Assembly (NCBI GenBank): GCA_951801155.1
Contig: CATOLK010000034.1
Span: forward strand, 1 to 9,995
Direction of reading: 5' to 3'
Origin: an uncultured Rickettsiales bacterium
GTDB taxonomy: Bacteria; Pseudomonadota; Alphaproteobacteria; Rickettsiales; UBA1997
DNA: 9,995 bases
The position numbers were made by a program, and so were the translations under genes. Below are positions 6,967 through 9,995 of this stretch, piece after piece (within the stretch, counting starts at the first letter, position 1; each line of letters starts with the position of its first letter). Below the pieces are notes generated by a model that ran no database searches, was not told the DNA's origin, and saw only the letters and a program-made list of their open reading frames with translations.

Positions 6967-7055
6967 TAGGTAGTAAAAATATATACTATTTTATTTATTG
7001 TACAATGTTGGTAAATTGTATTGTAATAATAATGTTACCATATTGTTACTACCTA
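6967..7055. repeat. Nested inverted repeat upstream of topA
   Basis: The outer arms TAGGTAGTAA (6967-6976) and TTACTACCTA (7046-7055) are perfect 10-base complements. Directly inside the right arm, TTACCATATTG (7035-7045) pairs with CAATGTTGGTAA (7003-7014) with one bulge. A separate 10-base perfect palindrome, ATTGTACAAT (6997-7006), overlaps the inner left arm. The right-hand arms are contiguous while the left-hand arms are separated by 26 bases, giving a two-tier stem with a side loop. It lies 122 bases before the topA start and could be an RNA structure in the topA leader, a bidirectional regulatory site, or a small palindromic element. No function can be assigned from the sequence. Confidence 0.55.
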
Positions 7056-7177
7056 TTGAGATATCGGTCATGAATAATAACAAAATATAAAATAAAATTA
7101 AAACTAATTTAAAAAACAATTTACAAATAAAAATTTAAAAATTAAAATCGTAATTAATTATATTTAATTGAAATCTT

Positions 7178-9631
7178 ATGAAGAATTTAGTAATAGTAGA
7201 ATCACCAGCAAAAGCAAAAACAATCAACAAATATCTTGGTAAAGATTATATAGTACTCGCATCTTTTGGACATATTAGACAATTACCTAAAAAAGACGGC
7301 AGTGTAGACCCAAATAACGATTTTAGCATAAAATATGAAATTGATAGAACATCTCAAAAACATGTAAAAGCTCTTGTAGATGCAATGAAAGAATGCAATA
7401 AAGTAATATTAGCAAGCGATCCTGATAGAGAAGGAGAAGCTATTGCTTGGCATGTAATAGAAGTTTTAAAACAAAAAAAAGCTATAAAAAAGGACACAAA
7501 AGTTGAAAGGGTTGTTTTTAATGCTATTACAAAACATACAGTAGAAGAGGCAATGAAAGAAGCTCGCCAAATTGATATGGATTTAGTAAATGCTCAACAG
7601 GCTAGAGTTGCCCTTGATTATCTTGTAGGTTTTACTTTATCTCCAGTTCTATGGAGAAAATTACCAGGAAGTAAATCAGCCGGTAGAGTTCAATCTGTAG
7701 CTTTAAGATTAATTTGCGAAAGACAAAATGAAATTTTGAATTTTAAAAGTGATGAATATTGGACAATAGATGTTAATTTAAATACATCGGAAAATAAAAA
7801 TATTACTGCAAAACTCATAGCAATTAATGATAAAAAAATTGATAAATTTTTTATAAAAAATTCACAACAAGCAGAATATTTAAAAAATATATTGGAAAAA
7901 GAAAAATATTTTGTTGATACTATTGAAAAGAAAGAAGTTAAAAGAAATCCATTTGCTCCATTTACTACTTCTACTTTACAACAGGAAGCGTCGAAAAAAT
8001 TAGGTTTTTCAACAAAAAAAACTATGTCAGTGGCACAAAAATTGTATGAAGGTATTGATGTTGGCGAAGGTACCCATGGTTTAATTACTTACATGAGAAC
8101 GGATGGTGTTTATACAGCTCCAGAAGCTATTGAAGAAACTAGAAAATTGATAGCTGATAAATATGGGCAAAAATATTTAGCTCCAAAGGCTATAGTTTAT
8201 CAAAATAAAATAAAAAATGCCCAAGAGGCACATGAAGCCATAAGACCAACAGATCCAAAACTTATACCTGATAATATTAAAAAATATCTGACAGATGATG
8301 AATATAAACTCTATAATTTAATATGGAAAAGATTAATTGCAAGCCAAATGGCTAGTGTATTATTGGATCAAGTAAGTATCGATATAAAAACTTCACAACA
8401 TACTTTAAGAGCGACTGGAAGTACTATAAAATTTGATGGATTTTATATTTTATATAATGAAACAAACGAAGAAGAGGGTGATGAAAAATCTATTATATTG
8501 CCATCAGTTAATAAAGGTGAAGAATTAAAGCTTAAAGATATTTTGGACAAACAACATTTTACAGAACCACCACCAAAATACACGGAAGCCAGTTTAGTAA
8601 AAAAAATGGAAGAATTAGGAATAGGTAGACCTTCTACTTACGCAACTATAATTAGTGTTTTACAAGAAAGAGGATATGTCAGATTAGAAAAAAAGAGATT
8701 TATTGCAGAAAATCGTGGAATTATAGTTAATACATTTTTGAATATTTATTTTAAAAAATATGTGGAATATGATTATACTGCAAAACTTGAAAATGAATTG
8801 GATACTGTATCAAATGGAAAAATGGATTGGAAAAACTTATTAAACGAATTTTGGAAACCATTTAAAACCAATATTGATAATACAATGGAGGTAAAAAATA
8901 TCGATGTTTTAACAGAAATATCAAAAGTTTTAGAAGATTATATTTTTGGAAGGGATGAAAATGGAAAATTAAAAAATAAATGTCCTGATTGTGAAACTGG
9001 TGTTTTAAATTTAAAAACTGGAAAATTTGGTGTATTTATTGCCTGTTCTAATTATCCTGAATGTAAACATACAGAACATATTACAGATGGTATGGGGAAC
9101 GACGGAAATGATGATGGAGAAAATAAATTTGAAAATAAGCTATTAGGGCAAAAAAATGATTTAAATGTTTACTTAAAAAAAGGACCATATGGTTTTTATA
9201 TCCAATTAGGTGAAGATAATGGTAAACCAAAGCCAAAAAGAGTTGGAATTCCTAAAAATATTGATATTAACGAAATTAATTTTGAAAAAGCTGGTGCTTT
9301 ATTAGAATTACCAAGATTAATAGGTCAACATCCACAAGATGGAAATGATATAAAAGCAAATATTGGACCATTTGGACCATATTTGATGTGGAATAAAAAA
9401 TTCTATTCTGTAAAAAATGATGATATTTTGGATATAACTTTAAATAGGGCTTTGGTAGTAATTCAAGAAGAAACAGAAAAAAAAGAAGCTAGAGCAAATA
9501 AACTTACCAATAAATCTGAAAAAACTGAAAAGGCCGAAACTATTAAAAAAGTTGAAAAAGTTAAAAAAGTTGCTAGTAAAACAAAAAGTAAAAAAACTGT
9601 TAAAACTACTAAAAAAAGTGTAAAAAAATAG
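7178..9631 (+). CDS. topA: DNA topoisomerase I (type IA, TopA)
   Basis: TopA relaxes negative supercoils through a transient 5'-phosphotyrosine strand break. The protein is complete at 817 residues. The TOPRIM domain starts at once with LVIVESPAKAKTI (4-16, catalytic Glu8) and carries the metal site DPDRE (81-85). AGRVQSVALRLICERQ (168-183) is the conserved DNA-binding segment. The nucleophile is Tyr305 in GLITYMRTDG (301-310), and HEAIRPT (352-358) and GIGRPSTYATII (481-492) follow. A single four-cysteine zinc ribbon is visible (Cys602, Cys605, Cys623, Cys629), then zinc-free topoisomerase C-terminal repeats (about 660-685 and 725-745, KGPYGFYIQLG and IGPFGPYLMW). A Lys/Thr/Glu-rich tail of about 50 residues (767-817) ends the protein, as in many alphaproteobacterial TopA. 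The ATG gives the family N-terminus; no Shine-Dalgarno is visible. It stands alone between two non-coding regions with inverted repeats. Confidence 0.99.
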   Translation: MKNLVIVESPAKAKTINKYLGKDYIVLASFGHIRQLPKKDGSVDPNNDFSIKYEIDRTSQKHVKALVDAMKECNKVILASDPDREGEAIAWHVIEVLKQKKAIKKDTKVERVVFNAITKHTVEEAMKEARQIDMDLVNAQQARVALDYLVGFTLSPVLWRKLPGSKSAGRVQSVALRLICERQNEILNFKSDEYWTIDVNLNTSENKNITAKLIAINDKKIDKFFIKNSQQAEYLKNILEKEKYFVDTIEKKEVKRNPFAPFTTSTLQQEASKKLGFSTKKTMSVAQKLYEGIDVGEGTHGLITYMRTDGVYTAPEAIEETRKLIADKYGQKYLAPKAIVYQNKIKNAQEAHEAIRPTDPKLIPDNIKKYLTDDEYKLYNLIWKRLIASQMASVLLDQVSIDIKTSQHTLRATGSTIKFDGFYILYNETNEEEGDEKSIILPSVNKGEELKLKDILDKQHFTEPPPKYTEASLVKKMEELGIGRPSTYATIISVLQERGYVRLEKKRFIAENRGIIVNTFLNIYFKKYVEYDYTAKLENELDTVSNGKMDWKNLLNEFWKPFKTNIDNTMEVKNIDVLTEISKVLEDYIFGRDENGKLKNKCPDCETGVLNLKTGKFGVFIACSNYPECKHTEHITDGMGNDGNDDGENKFENKLLGQKNDLNVYLKKGPYGFYIQLGEDNGKPKPKRVGIPKNIDINEINFEKAGALLELPRLIGQHPQDGNDIKANIGPFGPYLMWNKKFYSVKNDDILDITLNRALVVIQEETEKKEARANKLTNKSEKTEKAETIKKVEKVKKVASKTKSKKTVKTTKKSVKK

Positions 9632-9661
9632 ATTTTATATAAAATTTAAAGTTATTTATTT

Positions 9662-9764
9662 TTTGATTTCCTTTTGTTTACGTCATTCCAGATTAGGATT
9701 AATTGATAATTTATTTGTCTAGTGATTCTTGATGTGGAATGGACTTAAGTAAAGGAAAATCAAA
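9662..9764. repeat. Long imperfect palindrome downstream of topA
   Basis: The left arm 9662-9690 and the right arm 9735-9764 are reverse complements at about 25 of 31 aligned positions with small gaps. The outer ends TTTGATTT / AAATCAAA and the inner ends ATTCCA / TGGAAT match exactly. The 44-base centre (9691-9734) shows weaker continued symmetry near the stem. Arms and centre are richer in G/C than nearby intergenic DNA. It could fold as a long hairpin acting as a topA terminator, or be a decayed palindromic repeat or miniature transposable element. The symmetry is seen directly; the nature is inference. Confidence 0.6.
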
Positions 9765-9876
9765 GAAATACAAATCTAATGAAAAAAGGAAGATATTTGT
9801 TAAAAAAATAAAAATGTATATAGAAAATAAGAATAGTTTTATACAGGAGATTTATTGTAAAATAAAGCTAAAATAA
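9739..9876 (+). CDS. Possible small basic ORF, 45 residues, doubtful
   Basis: An ATG at 9739 opens 45 codons to TAA at 9874-9876, starting MDLSKGKSKKYK and rich in Lys, Ile and Asn. An in-frame TGA nine bases upstream fixes the start. It begins within the right arm of the palindrome, has at best a weak GTGGA before it, and shows no recognisable motif. In DNA this rich in A, lysine-rich chance frames are expected. It could equally be a decayed fragment of a mobile element. Confidence 0.2.
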   Translation: MDLSKGKSKKYKSNEKRKIFVKKIKMYIENKNSFIQEIYCKIKLK

Positions 9877-9965
9877 TCTTATATGTTAATTTTTTTCCAT
9901 AATATACATTATACAATTTTTAATTTTGTAAAAGACAGTTTAATGTTAACTATAATTTTAGTTTT

Positions 9966-9995
9966 TAAACTAATTTTTTTTAAACTAATTTTTTT
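9966..9995. repeat. 15-base perfect tandem duplication at window end
   Basis: The unit TAAACTAATTTTTTT occurs twice in direct succession (9966-9980 and 9981-9995). The second copy ends exactly at the window edge, so more copies may follow. Confidence 0.8.

Larger units (their letters stand above)
9632..9995. other. 364-base region after topA, without a secure gene
   Basis: This region holds an A/T-only palindrome, ATTTTATATAAAAT (9632-9645), right after the topA stop, then the long imperfect inverted repeat at 9662-9764, a 45-codon basic open frame (9739-9876), and a 15-base tandem duplication at the window end. The palindromes may terminate topA transcription. The promoter of whatever gene follows the window may also lie here. 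Confidence 0.6.

Noticed and set aside
9632..9645. Perfect 14-base palindrome ATTTTATATAAAAT after topA as a terminator
   Set aside because: A/T-only with no loop room for a stable RNA hairpin; noted in the region description but not called.

Overview
The window is very AT-rich, with TAA/TAG/TGA all used as stops and intergenic DNA that is almost pure A/T. It carries recognisable bacterial housekeeping genes whose sequences and company (YchF, AlaRS, a three-subunit piece of an Mrp-type antiporter, NusB, TopA) suggest a reduced-genome alphaproteobacterium, most likely a Rickettsiales- or Holosporales-like intracellular bacterium. This placement is inference from composition and gene content; no rRNA or other marker is present to fix it. 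No tRNA, rRNA, CRISPR array, intact insertion sequence or phage gene is visible.

Layout. Positions 1-4162 (+ strand) look like one transcription unit: the 3' part of ychF (the start lies before the window), a membrane-anchored protein with a degenerate trypsin/HtrA-type fold, and a complete alaS, with gaps of only 30 and 27 bases. A 380-base non-coding stretch (4163-4542) separates this from a convergent minus-strand cluster, mnhE-mnhF-mnhG (6254 down to 4543). These are three small membrane subunits of a multisubunit Na+/H+ antiporter, and the last carries a large charged C-terminal extension. A short divergent promoter region (6255-6330) leads to nusB (+), followed by a probable intrinsic terminator, a structured 265-base gap with nested inverted repeats, and a complete topA (+). 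The last 364 bases hold a long imperfect palindrome, a possible 45-codon basic ORF and a 15-base tandem duplication at the window edge.

How the genes fit together. Most are core information-processing genes: translation (alaS, the ribosome-associated ATPase ychF), transcription (nusB) and DNA topology (topA). The antiporter subunits E, F and G would work with A-D subunits encoded elsewhere to exchange Na+ for H+ across the inner membrane. The points that most deserve a second look are the probable pseudoprotease between ychF and alaS, the roughly 200-residue coiled-coil extension on the MnhG-like subunit, and the palindromic elements flanking topA. I see no convincing new multi-gene system.
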